NCBI RefSeq assembly: GCF_900101885.1
Contig: NZ_FNAN01000015.1
Location: 173,334 to 237,333 of the forward strand
DNA: 64,000 nt
Direction of reading: 5' to 3'
Source of the DNA: Dyadobacter soli
Lineage (GTDB): Bacteria > Bacteroidota > Bacteroidia > Cytophagales > Spirosomataceae
How positions within the stretch are numbered: position 1 is the first letter of the stretch; every line of letters begins with the position of its first letter. Below the pieces are notes generated by a model that had not been told where the DNA came from, searched no databases, and saw nothing but the letters and a program-made list of their open reading frames with translations. The position numbers and the translations under genes were made by a program. Shown here piece by piece: positions 26,178 to 37,000 of this stretch.

Positions 26178-26707
26178 AATTACTGGATGTGCTCATCCTT
26201 CTTCCCCTGCTATGGGGCGCATTACATGGTTACCGCAAAGGCCTGCTGATCGAGATCATCGGGATTCTGGGCATGGTGGTAGCCATGGTTTTGGGTTTCA
26301 AATTTCTGGGCTTGGGGATGGAGGTCCTCACGCCGTATTTCAGCGAGGGCGTCGCACGGAAAATCCTGCCTTATGTGGGATTTTCGGCGATTTTCTTTCC
26401 TACTATTTTTCTTCTGAATCAATTCGGCTACACCATCCGGCGGTCGCTGCGGTACTCTATATTAGGTACTTTCGACAGTTTTGCAGGCGCTATGGTGGGC
26501 GTTTTTACATGGGTGTTCGGTATCAGCGTGTTTTTCTGGCTGGTGAATGCGATCGGGGTTGATATTCCGAAACATCGCACGGATGATACTTACTTATACC
26601 CGATCGTAGTGCCTGTGGCGCCCACGGTAATCACCAAAGCCCTGTCACTCATGCCCCAGGGCACGGACATTATCCGCGAATGGAAACGCGATTACCTCGA
26701 AGATTGA
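26174..26707 (+). CDS. CvpA-family membrane protein
   Basis: A 177-residue inner-membrane protein with four to five hydrophobic helices. The opening LDVLILLPLLWGALHGYRKG and the GxxxE-like start of helix 2 are typical of CvpA/colicin V production family members. GTFDSFAGAMVGVFTWVFGI is the second conserved block. The 4-bp ATGA overlap with yqeY indicates translational coupling. CvpA proteins are linked to envelope homeostasis in other bacteria; the role here is not known. Confidence 0.85.
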   Translation: MKLLDVLILLPLLWGALHGYRKGLLIEIIGILGMVVAMVLGFKFLGLGMEVLTPYFSEGVARKILPYVGFSAIFFPTIFLLNQFGYTIRRSLRYSILGTFDSFAGAMVGVFTWVFGISVFFWLVNAIGVDIPKHRTDDTYLYPIVVPVAPTVITKALSLMPQGTDIIREWKRDYLED

Positions 26708-26728
26708 ACTTTCAATTTTCCCGCTCGG

Positions 26729-26761
26729 TTAAGCATTCGTTATTGACTTTCAGTACCTTTG
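26729..26761 (+). promoter_or_regulatory. likely rlmN promoter
   Basis: TACCTTTG at 26754-26761 is a perfect -7 box. The best -33 candidate is only TTA at 26729-26731, 22 bp upstream, so this half is weak. The rlmN start is 50 bp downstream. Confidence 0.5.
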
Positions 26762-26811
26762 CAGAAAATTTACAGTTGAATGCCCTGTGTGTTTGACAGA
26801 TTATAGAGAAA

Positions 26812-27864
26812 ATGACCAAGATACAGCAAAAGCAGGACATCCGTAAAATGAATGTCGACCAGATCAAAAACTGGATGACCGAACACGGAGAGAAGGCTTT
26901 CAGGGCAAAACAGATATATGAATGGATCTGGAAAAAATCGGCCCATTCATTCGACGAAATGACAAATCTCTCTTTGGCCACGCGCCAACTGATGAACGAG
27001 CATTTCGTGATCCATTCACTCGACGTTGCCAAAAAACAGCACAGCAACGACGGTACGATCAAATCCGCATTCAAACTTTTTGACGGAAACCTCGTGGAAG
27101 GCGTGCTCATACCCGCCACCGACCGCATGACCGCCTGCGTGAGCAGCCAGGTAGGATGCTCGCTCACGTGCAAGTTCTGCGCGACGGGTTATATGGATCG
27201 GAAACGTAACCTGGAAGCAGGGGAAATCTACGACCAGGTAGTCGCTATCGCGCAACAAGCCGAAAAGACATTCAATGCCCCATTGACCAACATTGTATAT
27301 ATGGGCATGGGCGAGCCGTTGCTGAACTATGCGAACGTGCTCAAATCCATTGAATACATTACTTCGCCCGAAGGACTGAATATGTCGCCGAAGCGCATTA
27401 CCGTTTCTACGGCCGGCATAGCCAAGATGATCACCAAGCTGGCCGACGACGAGGTGCGGTTCCGGCTCGCATTGTCGCTGCATGCGGCGAACGACACAAA
27501 GCGCAACCAGATCATGCCGATCAACGAGTCGAACTCGCTTGATAACCTCGCCGAGGCATTGAACTATTTTTATAAGAAAACCGGCAACCGCATTACCTTC
27601 GAGTACATTGTCTTCAACAATTTCAACGACACTTTGCAGGACGCCAAGGAACTTTGGGAGTTTTGCAAGCGTGTTCCGGCACGGGTGAACATCATTGAGT
27701 ACAACCCGATCGCCGAGGCTGATTTTAAAAACACGGAAGCCGACCGCCTGGATAAATTTGCCGCTTTCCTGGAAGATAGAGGCGTTTCCGTGCACGTGAG
27801 GAGGAGCCGTGGCAAGGATATCGATGCGGCTTGCGGGCAGTTGGCTAACAAAGAAACAAACTGA
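26812..27864 (+). CDS. rlmN: dual-specificity 23S rRNA (A2503-C2) / tRNA (A37-C2) methyltransferase
   Basis: This radical-SAM enzyme methylates carbon 2 of A2503 in 23S rRNA and of A37 in some tRNAs. The 350 residues are full length. The [4Fe-4S] motif CSLTCKFC gives Cys116, Cys120 and Cys123. The methyl-accepting Cys lies in DAACGQLA near residue 341. GMGEPLLNY (SAM binding), STAGIAKMI and RLALSLHAAND are all present. The start at 26812 follows a good -7 promoter box by 50 bp. Confidence 0.97.
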   Translation: MTKIQQKQDIRKMNVDQIKNWMTEHGEKAFRAKQIYEWIWKKSAHSFDEMTNLSLATRQLMNEHFVIHSLDVAKKQHSNDGTIKSAFKLFDGNLVEGVLIPATDRMTACVSSQVGCSLTCKFCATGYMDRKRNLEAGEIYDQVVAIAQQAEKTFNAPLTNIVYMGMGEPLLNYANVLKSIEYITSPEGLNMSPKRITVSTAGIAKMITKLADDEVRFRLALSLHAANDTKRNQIMPINESNSLDNLAEALNYFYKKTGNRITFEYIVFNNFNDTLQDAKELWEFCKRVPARVNIIEYNPIAEADFKNTEADRLDKFAAFLEDRGVSVHVRRSRGKDIDAACGQLANKETN

Positions 27865-27893
27865 GATTAACCCGACTTAACAATTTCTTAACA

Positions 27894-27921
27894 TTGGGTC
27901 GGTCGTTTATAAGTAGTTTTG
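27894..27921 (+). promoter_or_regulatory. promoter of the PiT transporter gene
   Basis: TTG at 27894-27896, a 17-bp spacer and TAGTTTTG at 27914-27921 match the Bacteroidota promoter consensus. The start codon lies 30 bp downstream. Confidence 0.65.
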
Positions 27922-27951
27922 CGTCAATAATTCAACCTATCAACTTCTTTT

Positions 27952-29373
27952 ATGTTTGGTCTTGAAACCGACATTTTTATCCTCCTCGCTTTTAGTATTT
28001 TAGCGGCCTGCGCATTTGAATTTGTTAACGGTTTCCACGATACTGCCAACGCGGTGGCGACGGTGATTTATACCAATTCCCTGAAACCGAATGTGGCTGT
28101 AATATGGTCGGGTTTCATGAACTTCTGCGGCGTTTTCTTCGGTGGTATCGCGGTGGCGATGGGGATTGTGAACCTGCTTCCCGTGGAGCTGCTGATCGAT
28201 CAGAACGTCTATCACAGTGCCGCGATGGTCTTTGCATTACTGTTCAGCGCGATCATCTGGAACCTGGGTACGTGGTATTTCGGCTTGCCGAGTTCCAGCT
28301 CGCATACACTCATCGGTTCGATCCTCGGGGTAGGTCTTGCATTTACATTAATGCCTGAAAATACACAGGGAACCGGTGTGAACTGGACGAAAGCGCAGGA
28401 ACTGTTCATGTCGCTTCTCACTTCGCCGATCTTCGGTTTCGCGCTGGCGATCATCATTATGTTCATTCTGAGAAGGTCGCTGTCCAAACCACTTCGCGAG
28501 ATAGTTTTCAGCGAACCGAAGAAAAACGAAGCGCCGCCGATCTGGATTCGCGCGATTTTGATCACCACCTGTACTTTGGTAAGCTTTTTCCACGGCTCCA
28601 ACGACGGCCAGAAAGGGGTAGGGTTAGTAATGCTGATCCTGATCGGTATCGTTCCTGCGCATTTCGCACTGGACAATTCCAAAGATCCTATCGGAATGAG
28701 AACCGACCTCGTTGGCATTGAACGGGCAGTGAATACGATCGATTCTACGCGCCTTTCCATTTCCGACCGTGCGCATTTGTATACCATTAAAACCGAGATC
28801 ACGCATTTACAGAAGCAGATCGACCATCCGTTGCCTGAGCATCGCCTTCCGAAAGAAGAGCGTATGGAAGCACGGCGCTCGTTGCTGCTCGTGAGCCGTA
28901 ATATCAAAACAATCCTCGACAACGGCCAGGCAAATCTCAATGCCACCGACCTCGCATTCCTGAAAAAGCAGTCAGGTGGTGAGCATGGTATCCGAAGATA
29001 TACTGACTACGCGCCGGACTGGGTTATTCTCATGATTTCACTTTCACTGGGCCTCGGAACGATGGTAGGCTGGAAGCGGATCGTGGTAACGATCGGTGAG
29101 AAGATCGGAAAGCAGCATTTGACTTACGCACAGGGCGCTTCGGCTGAGCTTGTGGCAGCAAGTACCATTGGGGTGTCGTCTTCCCTGGGCCTTCCGGTAA
29201 GTACTACGCACGTACTTTCATCGGGTATCGCGGGTTCCATGGTAGCCAGTAAGGGTGTGAAAAACCTCCAAGGCGGTACCATTCGTAACATCGTGATTGC
29301 GTGGGTTTTGACGTTGCCGGTAACCATGTTGTTGTCTGGTACGCTGTACGCTTTTTTCCGCTGGGTGTTGTAA
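27952..29373 (+). CDS. PiT-family inorganic phosphate transporter
   Basis: A 473-residue inner-membrane carrier that imports phosphate by ion symport. The two inverted family signatures are visible: VNGFHDTANAVATVIYTNSL near residue 25 and FHGSNDGQKGVGLVM near residue 210. About ten membrane helices are interrupted by a charged cytoplasmic loop (residues ~245-335). The C-terminal half carries GVSSSLGLPVSTTHVLSSGI, the typical PiT re-entrant segment. A PhoU-like partner gene is not adjacent. It is a single gene with its own promoter and terminator. Confidence 0.95.
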   Translation: MFGLETDIFILLAFSILAACAFEFVNGFHDTANAVATVIYTNSLKPNVAVIWSGFMNFCGVFFGGIAVAMGIVNLLPVELLIDQNVYHSAAMVFALLFSAIIWNLGTWYFGLPSSSSHTLIGSILGVGLAFTLMPENTQGTGVNWTKAQELFMSLLTSPIFGFALAIIIMFILRRSLSKPLREIVFSEPKKNEAPPIWIRAILITTCTLVSFFHGSNDGQKGVGLVMLILIGIVPAHFALDNSKDPIGMRTDLVGIERAVNTIDSTRLSISDRAHLYTIKTEITHLQKQIDHPLPEHRLPKEERMEARRSLLLVSRNIKTILDNGQANLNATDLAFLKKQSGGEHGIRRYTDYAPDWVILMISLSLGLGTMVGWKRIVVTIGEKIGKQHLTYAQGASAELVAASTIGVSSSLGLPVSTTHVLSSGIAGSMVASKGVKNLQGGTIRNIVIAWVLTLPVTMLLSGTLYAFFRWVL

Positions 29374-29400
29374 GGCATTCATTAAATAAGGCACTAGAAA

Positions 29401-29433
29401 GCCGTCGGGACCGTTCCCGGCGGCTTTTGTTTT
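29401..29433 (+). terminator. rho-independent terminator of the PiT gene
   Basis: A 10-bp stem (29401-29410 with 29415-29424, one G-U pair) has a CCGT tetraloop and is followed by TTTTGTTTT. It begins 27 bp after the stop codon. Confidence 0.88.
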
Positions 29434-29453
29434 AGCACTGCCGCCGCACTTTC

Positions 29454-29486
29454 TTTGCTTTACATTGGTTTAATATCGTAAATTCG
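29454..29486 (+). promoter_or_regulatory. likely promoter of nadAB
   Basis: TTTG at 29454-29457, a 21-bp spacer and TAAATTCG at 29479-29486 match the consensus with one mismatch in the -7 box. The nadA start is 42 bp downstream. Confidence 0.55.
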
Positions 29487-29528
29487 GCATGGATTTTAGT
29501 ATTAAATAAAAGCCAATTATTCACCATA

Positions 29529-30524
29529 ATGACTACAATTGAAGCGCAGGTTAACCGGTACGGATATGTGACGGAAGCGGTTGCGGAGGACATCGATCTG
29601 GTTGCGGAGATCAACCGCCTGAAAAAAGAAAAGAATGCGGTCATTCTCGCACACTACTATGTGAACGAGGAAATCCAGGACCTGGCCGACTATATCGGCG
29701 ACAGCCTCGGCCTATCGCAACAGGCAGCGGCTACCGATGCCGATATGATCGTTTTCTGCGGCGTGCACTTCATGGGCGAAACGGCGAAAATCCTCAGCCC
29801 CAGCAAAAAGGTGGTGATTCCCGACCTGAATGCGGGCTGCTCGCTGGCGGATTCCGCTCCGGCCGACAAGTTTGCCGCATTCAAAGCGCAGTATCCGGAC
29901 CATATCGTGATCAGCTACATCAACTGCTCGGCGGAGATCAAAGCATTGACCGACATCGTTTGTACTTCTTCGAATGCATTGCAGATTGTGGAAAGCCTGC
30001 CGAAAGATCAGAAGATCATCTTCGCGCCGGATGCTAACCTGGGCCGCTATGTCGCGCACAAAACCGGCCGTGAAATGGTGCTTTGGGACGGTGCCTGCAT
30101 TGTGCATATTGATATTTCAAGGGAAAAACTGGCGCAGCTGCGTGAAGAACACCCGGACGCGTTGCTGATCGCACACCCGGAATGCAAAGAAGACATTTTG
30201 AAGCAGTCTGATTTCGTAAGTTCTACAACCGGCCTTTTGAAATTTGTAAAAGACTCGCCGCACGACAAATTTATCGTCGCTACCGAGGCTGGTATTTTGC
30301 ATAAAATGAAACAGTCGGTACCAGATAAGAAGCTTATTCCTGCCCCGGGCTCCGACAACAATACGTGCGCTTGCTCCGAATGCCCTTATATGAAAATGAA
30401 CACCCTCGAAAAGGTCTACAATGCGCTGTATTATGAGCAGCCGGAGATCTTTGTACCCGAGGACATCCGCCTGAAAGCTTATGATTCCGTAGCACGCATG
30501 CTGGAACTGAGCAAAGGCATCTGA
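29529..30524 (+). CDS. nadA: quinolinate synthase
   Basis: NadA condenses iminoaspartate with dihydroxyacetone phosphate to make quinolinate in de novo NAD synthesis. The 331 residues are full length. HYYVNEEIQDLADYIGDS is the dihydroxyacetone-phosphate region. The three cluster Cys lie in VFCGVHFMGETA, HPECKED and SECPYMKMN, as expected for the oxygen-sensitive [4Fe-4S] enzyme. nadB follows 30 bp downstream and makes the iminoaspartate substrate. nadC is not in the window. Confidence 0.97.
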   Translation: MTTIEAQVNRYGYVTEAVAEDIDLVAEINRLKKEKNAVILAHYYVNEEIQDLADYIGDSLGLSQQAAATDADMIVFCGVHFMGETAKILSPSKKVVIPDLNAGCSLADSAPADKFAAFKAQYPDHIVISYINCSAEIKALTDIVCTSSNALQIVESLPKDQKIIFAPDANLGRYVAHKTGREMVLWDGACIVHIDISREKLAQLREEHPDALLIAHPECKEDILKQSDFVSSTTGLLKFVKDSPHDKFIVATEAGILHKMKQSVPDKKLIPAPGSDNNTCACSECPYMKMNTLEKVYNALYYEQPEIFVPEDIRLKAYDSVARMLELSKGI

Positions 30525-30554
30525 CACCCGATATAAAACCCTATTCCTGAAATT

Positions 30555-32135
30555 ATGCCCCAATTTGATTTTCTGATTATCGGTTCGGGAATTGCCGGAC
30601 TTAGCTATGCAGCCAAATTAGCCCGCCATTTCGACGAATTGAATGAAGAAGTGTCCATCGCTGTGATCACCAAGGTCCAGGCCGATGAAACCAACACCAA
30701 ATATGCCCAGGGCGGCATTGCGGTAGTATGGGCGGAGTCCGATTCGTTTGAAAAGCACATTCAGGACACCATGGATGCGGGGGATGAGGTCAATAAAAGG
30801 AATATTGTGGAAATCGTGGTGCGGGAAGCGCCGGAACGCATTCAGGAGCTGATCGACTATGGTACCCGCTTTGATAAGGAAAAAGGAGGCGAATACGATC
30901 TTGCCAAAGAAGGCGGCCATTCAGATCATCGCATTCTGCATTTCAAGGACATTACCGGCGCGGAAATCGAGCGGGCATTGCTGGAAGAGGTCAACCGCCA
31001 CAAAAGCATCCAGATTTTTACGCATTACTACGCCGTGGAACTGATCACCCAGCACCATTTGGGCGAAACCGTTTACCGCTACCGCGAGGATATTAAATGC
31101 TACGGGTCTTACGTGCTCAATCGGCAGACGGGAGAAGTGGAGAAGTTTTTGGCTAAAACCACATTGCTCGCGACCGGCGGCATCGGCAATATCTACCAAA
31201 GCACTACCAACCCTACCATCGCAACCGGCGACGGCATTGCGATGGCCTACCGCGCGAAAGGCATTTGCGACAACATGGAATTCATCCAGTTCCATCCTAC
31301 CAGCTTTTATCAACCAGGTCAGAAGCCGTCCTTCCTCATTTCGGAAGCGGTGCGTGGTTTTGGAGGTATATTAAAAAGGGCGGATGGCAGCACGTTCATG
31401 GAAAACTATGACAGCCGCCTCTCACTCGCCCCGCGCGACATCGTCGCCCGCGCCATTGACTCCGAAATGAAGAAAAACGGGGTCGATCACGTGTACCTCG
31501 ATGTCCGCCATTGCGATTACGAAAAGTTCCTCGAACACTTTCCGAACATTACCGAATACTGCCTGCAACAGGGCATCGATGTGCGGAAAGATATGATCCC
31601 GGTCGTGCCTGCGCAGCATTATATGTGCGGGGGCGTGCGCGTGAATGAATGGGGCAAGACCAATATTGAATTTCTCTATGCGGTAGGGGAATGCTCCTGC
31701 ACAGGATTGCACGGTTCCAACCGCCTCGCTTCAAACTCGTTGCTGGAAGCGGTCGTTTTCGGGCATCGTGCCTATGAAAGTACCGTAGCCAACTTTGAAG
31801 ATGCGATAATCCCTGCAAACATTCCGGAATGGGACGACTCGGGCACCACGCACCCGGAAGAGCAGGTACTCGTTACCGAAATGACCCGCGAGCTGAACAG
31901 TATTATGTCCAATTACGTAGGCATCGTGCGCACCGACCGCCGTCTGAAACGCGCCTACGACCGCCTAGAACTCCTGCATCAGGAGCACGAGGAACTGTAC
32001 CGCGAATCGAAAGTGTCGGTGGCGATATGCGAGCTGAGGAACATGATTTCAGTTTCTTACCTGATTATTAAAATGGCTATGGCCCGACGTGAGAACATCG
32101 GGCTGCATTACAATGCCGATCATGTGCATGCTTAG
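30555..32135 (+). CDS. nadB: L-aspartate oxidase
   Basis: This FAD enzyme oxidises L-aspartate to iminoaspartate, which NadA uses. The 526 residues carry the dinucleotide fold FLIIGSGIAGLSYAAKLA at the N-terminus, TKYAQGGIAVVW, ATGGIGNIYQSTTNP, MEFIQFHPTSF and the FAD-closing GECSCTGLHGSNRLASNS. The C-terminal helical domain of the fumarate reductase/succinate dehydrogenase flavoprotein family is complete. It forms an operon with nadA. Its stop codon overlaps the stop of the convergent haloperoxidase-type gene by 4 bp (TTAG). Confidence 0.97.
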   Translation: MPQFDFLIIGSGIAGLSYAAKLARHFDELNEEVSIAVITKVQADETNTKYAQGGIAVVWAESDSFEKHIQDTMDAGDEVNKRNIVEIVVREAPERIQELIDYGTRFDKEKGGEYDLAKEGGHSDHRILHFKDITGAEIERALLEEVNRHKSIQIFTHYYAVELITQHHLGETVYRYREDIKCYGSYVLNRQTGEVEKFLAKTTLLATGGIGNIYQSTTNPTIATGDGIAMAYRAKGICDNMEFIQFHPTSFYQPGQKPSFLISEAVRGFGGILKRADGSTFMENYDSRLSLAPRDIVARAIDSEMKKNGVDHVYLDVRHCDYEKFLEHFPNITEYCLQQGIDVRKDMIPVVPAQHYMCGGVRVNEWGKTNIEFLYAVGECSCTGLHGSNRLASNSLLEAVVFGHRAYESTVANFEDAIIPANIPEWDDSGTTHPEEQVLVTEMTRELNSIMSNYVGIVRTDRRLKRAYDRLELLHQEHEELYRESKVSVAICELRNMISVSYLIIKMAMARRENIGLHYNADHVHA

Positions 32136-33493
32136 GGCTGCTGCGGTTTTTGAGCGAGCATGTTGCGGTTTTTGCGGGTAAGTGCCCGCTGCCATACGTT
32201 TTTGCCTATTTTTTCTCCCAAATGCGTGCCTTCCTCTACACCATCGCGGTAGTGGATACCGCCGTAAACGCGGCTGATAGACGCATCCCAGTAAGCTTCT
32301 TCAAACGACTTGAAGGATTTGATGCCGTGCCCGTATTTTTTCTCGGTGGTATCGGTGAAAGCCACATAAACTCCTACCAAATGGGTGAGCACGACGCCGC
32401 AGGCTGCTGAAATGGAGCTATGGCCGCTCACGTACTCAGGGAATGCCGGCGTTTCCAGGAATGGGCGCCAGTTGGGGTCCCAGTTGTTGTTGATCACCGT
32501 TTCCGGGCGGATGCGCACGGTGCGGTACTTTTCGTCCCAGCAGGCAATGAATGCATCATAAATGGAAAGCGCCCCCAACGTATATGCTTCTACCGATTGC
32601 ATGAGATCCAGCTTTTTGTCCGTTGCTACGGTTCTTACGATTGCCATCCAGTGACCGGCGGGTGTCATTTTTTTATTGGCAAACATGGCGTGGCCAACGA
32701 CATTGGTAACAAATGCATTATCATCCCAGAAGTACGCGGTCGCCTTCTGATCTGCGGTCAGGCTGTTGCCTGTGTTATAAACTTCCATCGCCAGCTGCAT
32801 GAATTTGCTCGTTTTGGCAAGGTCATAGGGTGCAGGCGGCGGACAGCGAAACTGCGTCACCGAATCGAGTGAGAAGGTCCTAACGGTATTCCACATAGGT
32901 TCGCAGGCGTCCGCATACGCAGGCGGCGTAGGCACCCAGGTGCCGGGTTTATTGGTCACCGTATAGCGGTAACCGCGTATCTCTTTATAGTGGTCTTTCG
33001 CTGAATAAGCCAGTATATGCTTCGCTACCGTGTCGCCGTATGCGATGGAGCGTTCATATACGTCTTCCGGAATACCCATTTCCTGATACTTTTTGTAAAG
33101 CTCCTTTTCGTAGGCATCCCACATATTCCCAGAGAACGTGAGCGTGCGCGCTACGACCGTGAACGCCTTTACACTCGCGAGCGGGAAACAATAGGCTAGT
33201 GCCGAGTCGGGTTGCGGTGGGGTTTTGAATTTAATTAATTGATTTCCAAGTGATTGGTATTCTTTGTTGCTAGGAGCGAGTGCTTCGTAGGCAGCCAGGA
33301 ATGAATAACCATATATGCGGCTCGCTACCGGCGGCTTAAATATATCGTGAATGATCACATCGGTGAGATGCGTAGCCGTTTCGTGGAAAAGCTGCGGATC
33401 GGCCGCTTTCGCATTGTATTCGGCGGGCGAGGATTCCTTTTTACACCCGTACAGAAAGCAAACTAGCAAGAGGGAGAGTAGACGAAACTTCAT
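32132..33493 (-). CDS. vanadium-dependent haloperoxidase / PAP2-type lipoprotein, copy 1
   Basis: A 453-residue lipoprotein (signal, then lipobox ending Phe-Leu-Tyr-Gly-Cys at residue ~16). The C-terminal half holds the vanadate/phosphate-binding signature shared by vanadium haloperoxidases and PAP2 phosphatases: KYRTVRIRP (K-x6-RP), EYVSGHSSIS (with the SGH catalytic His) and SRVYGGIHYRD (SR-x5-H). It could be a halide-oxidising enzyme or an acid-phosphatase-like hydrolase; sequence alone does not decide. A second homologue lies at 42574-43887 beyond a SusCD/FG-GAP set. The two share the ICW/CWDEK(Y/F)R and FPEY(V/L)SGHS blocks. Confidence 0.88.
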   Translation of the reverse strand: MKFRLLSLLLVCFLYGCKKESSPAEYNAKAADPQLFHETATHLTDVIIHDIFKPPVASRIYGYSFLAAYEALAPSNKEYQSLGNQLIKFKTPPQPDSALAYCFPLASVKAFTVVARTLTFSGNMWDAYEKELYKKYQEMGIPEDVYERSIAYGDTVAKHILAYSAKDHYKEIRGYRYTVTNKPGTWVPTPPAYADACEPMWNTVRTFSLDSVTQFRCPPPAPYDLAKTSKFMQLAMEVYNTGNSLTADQKATAYFWDDNAFVTNVVGHAMFANKKMTPAGHWMAIVRTVATDKKLDLMQSVEAYTLGALSIYDAFIACWDEKYRTVRIRPETVINNNWDPNWRPFLETPAFPEYVSGHSSISAACGVVLTHLVGVYVAFTDTTEKKYGHGIKSFKSFEEAYWDASISRVYGGIHYRDGVEEGTHLGEKIGKNVWQRALTRKNRNMLAQKPQQP

Positions 33494-34000
33494 TCGATTT
33501 CAAAGGGAAATTTGTAACTGAAAACGCTCTACGAATATAGCAAGAAATGGGAATTCGAGGATAATTCTGTACAAAAGAATGATAAATTGTAACTTATATA
33601 TAACTAATTATAAAAAATGTTCGATATCTACTATTATTTATTGTTATTTTTTAAGAATGCATATTCATTAACCGGGAAACCTTTTTTTTGTAAAAAAATT
33701 AATATCTTTTTGTACAATCAAGCGAGTATATAACAATTCATGGTACTTCTCCTGCAATCAACAGGAGTATACAGATGAGATTGTGTATGATATACACTGT
33801 TTGAAATCCTGGACTCTGTTCGATGAAAGTAATCACCCTAATCGCTAAAATCTCTCTATGTAAAAAATTCTCCTGGCTACACTTTTTATGATCCGCAGGA
33901 GCAGATTTTCGGGATGGAAATCCAGGTCTGACTCCACGTTCCGTGCTTATACGGTTAAGCAAACATCTTACTACAACATTCTTAATCTAACTATTAATCT
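33494..34000. promoter_or_regulatory. 507-bp AT-rich gap with SusC promoter and long leader
   Basis: This divergent gap serves the haloperoxidase-type gene (-) and the SusC gene (+). The half up to ~33720 is very AT-rich. A tentative plus-strand promoter is a T-tract (33682-33690) followed by TATCTTTTTG (33703-33712); the -33 part is poor. The remaining ~280 nt would be a long SusC leader. It has a 6-bp hairpin (CTCCTG/CAGGAG, 33747-33765) but no known riboswitch that I could recognise. Confidence 0.4.
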
Positions 34001-37000
34001 ATGAGATTTTCTACTGGATGGACGCCTCGTGCTGTATCACGAAGTGTTTTTTCTCTTTGCCTCGCCCTGGTGACGGTCGTGGGTGCATTCGCCCAGAATA
34101 CCATCAAGGGTAAGATCAAAGACGAACAGGGACAACCGCTACCTGGGGTAAGCGTTGTCGTGAAGGGAACCACCGCAGGTACAGTAACTGATAATGAAGG
34201 ACTCTACACAGTGAATGCCGAGAAAAGCGGCACATTGGTATTCTCGTTTATCGGTTATCTCACACAGGAAATTCCCGTAGGCGGCAAAAGCATCCTCGAT
34301 GTAATATTGCTGGCTGATACCAAGGCACTTGAAGAAGTGGTCGTGGTGGGATATGGTACTGCCAAAAAGGCAACCCTGACCGGCTCGGTGACCGCCGTAA
34401 AAGGTGCCGAACTTCAGAAAGCGCCGGCTGCCAACTTATCCAATACGCTGGGTGGACGTCTGCCCGGTATCTCGGCGGTACAATCTAGCGGTGAGCCCGG
34501 CTATGACGGCTCGGCGATCCGTATCCGTGGTACCAACTCATTGGGTAACAGCAACGCGCTGATCGTAGTGGATGGTGTTCCAAACCGTTCCGGTGGTCTC
34601 GACCGTATCAACCCTGCCGATATCGAAAGTATTTCGGTACTGAAAGATGCGGCTGCGGCGATCTACGGTTCACGCGCGGGTAACGGGGTAATCCTCATCA
34701 CCACCAAACGCGGTAAATCGGGCAAGCCACAACTTTCTTATGATATGAACTTCGGTGTGTCGCAGCCTACGCGTACACCTGAAATGTCGAATGCAGCGGA
34801 ATACGCAACAATCCGTAACGAATTGCAGATCTACGACAACCTGCCCGTTGGACAGTGGCAAGGTGCGTTGCAGGGCTTCAATACCAACGGCTCTTATACC
34901 AGAACGGACAATGGAAACGTGGTCAACGCGGTATTCAACCCGGATGATATGAAGAAATTCCGCGACGGCAGCGATCCATTCCTGCACCCGAACACCGACT
35001 GGTATGGCTCGGTAATCCGTAAATGGGCACCACAGCAACGCCACAACCTGCAATTGACCGGTGGTAGCGAGAATATCAAATACCTTGCTTCGATCGGCCA
35101 CATCAACCAGGATGGTTACTATGAAAATTCGGCAACAGGTTACAAGCAGTACGATATGCGCCTTAACCTCGATACGAAGATAAATAAATACGTTACGGCC
35201 AATATCGGACTTACCCTGCGTGAAGAATTCCGTCACTTCCCTAGTGGTGGCAACAGCGCCGGTGCGATTTTCCGTATGCTGATGCGTGGTAAACCGACTG
35301 AAATCGCAATCTGGCCGGACGGACGTCCCGGCCCGGATATTGAAAATGGTCAGAACCCGGCAGTTATCACAACCAATACAACCGGTTACAACAACGACCG
35401 GAGAGACTACATTCAAACCAATGGTGGTTTGGAAATCCAGGTTCCAGGTGTGCCAGGATTGAAAATCAATGCGATGGCCGCGATCGATAAGCAAATGCGC
35501 CGTCAGAAAAACTTCGAGACACCGTGGACATTGTATTTCTGGGACAAAAAAACCTACGAAGCCGACGGCAAAACGCCATTCCTGACAGGAACCGTTCGTT
35601 CGACCTTTAAAGATCCGCGTCTGAGAGAAAGTTCTTCACAGGAACTATCGATCCAGCTCACAGGTCAGGTATCCTATGAAAAATCGATCGATGGCCACAA
35701 CTTCAACCTGATGGCGGGAGCGCAGCGTGAAAAGGTGGATGGCGACGGTTTCTTCGCATTCCGCCGTTACTTCATTTCGCCCGTGGTTGATCAGCTGTTT
35801 GCAGGTGGTACGCCGGAGCAGGACCTTGGCAACTTCGACCTCTTCAAAAGAGCCCGTTTGAGCTACTTTGGTCGTGCCGGTTATAACTTTAAGGAAAAAT
35901 ACCTTGCAGAATTCCTCTGGCGTAAAGATTACTCATGGGTATTCCCGCCGGAAGGCCGCTCAGGCTTCTTCCCCGGGGTATCTGCCGGATGGCGTATTTC
36001 GGAAGAAGGTTTCTGGAAAAACAGCATTTCGCGCTACGTGAACAATGTGAAACTGCGTGCTTCATGGGGACAGATGGGTGCTGAGCCATACTTCCTGGGA
36101 ACGGAAACTTTGGCTGAATACCAATACCTGTCGACCATGGGCTTCGGAACCTACATTATCAATGATCAGGTTGTGAAAACATTGCTCGAAACCCGTGTAG
36201 CTAACCCCGACTTTACCTGGGAGGTTGCGAATAACTCCAACTTCGGTATCGAGGGTACATTGTTCAACGACAAGCTGGCATTTGAATTCGACTACTTCGT
36301 AAACAACCGTTCGAAAATCCTGATCCCGAAAGCAGGTTCTACGCCTTCGTCAGCGGGTATCGACGGCAAGCTTCCACCTCAAAACCTTGGCAAGCTGCAA
36401 AACAAAGGATGGGAATTCAAACTTAGCTACGATGGCAATGCAGGCGACTTCTCGTACTCGGTAAGTGTGAATGGTGGTTATGCCAAAAACAAAATCAAGT
36501 ACTGGGACGAAACGCCGGGTGCTCCTGTTTACCAGCAATCAACCGGCATGCCTTACGGTTCGTTCCTCGTGTATCAGTTCGACGGCGCATTCAGAAGCCA
36601 GGAGGAAATCGATGCCAACAAAATCGACTATACTCCGATCACGGGTAACCTTCGTCCGGGTGACATGAAGTTCAAGGATGTTAACAACGATGGCAAAATC
36701 AATGGTGACGACCGTATCCGTTCGGAAAAAGTACAGCGCCCATGGTTTACAGGCGGCGCTTCGGTGAACCTTGGCTACAAGCAGTTCGATCTTTCTATGT
36801 TGTTCCAGGGAACGTTAGGAGGGCTTCAAATCGTAGGTCTGACAGAATCCGGCGACATTGGTAACTACCTGAAATACGACTTCGACCACCGCTGGACGAT
36901 CGACAACCCGACCGACAAATACCCACGTCTGACCAACCGTAACAACCGTTACTACACCAACACCGGCCAGGCAGGTATCAACAACTACTTCCTGAAAAGC

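Noticed and set aside
29401..29433. Small RNA or riboswitch ahead of nadA
   Set aside because: The structure is a plain terminator with tetraloop and T-run belonging to the PiT gene.
33720..34000. Riboswitch in the SusC leader
   Set aside because: Only a short 6-bp hairpin is visible and no known aptamer core could be recognised.
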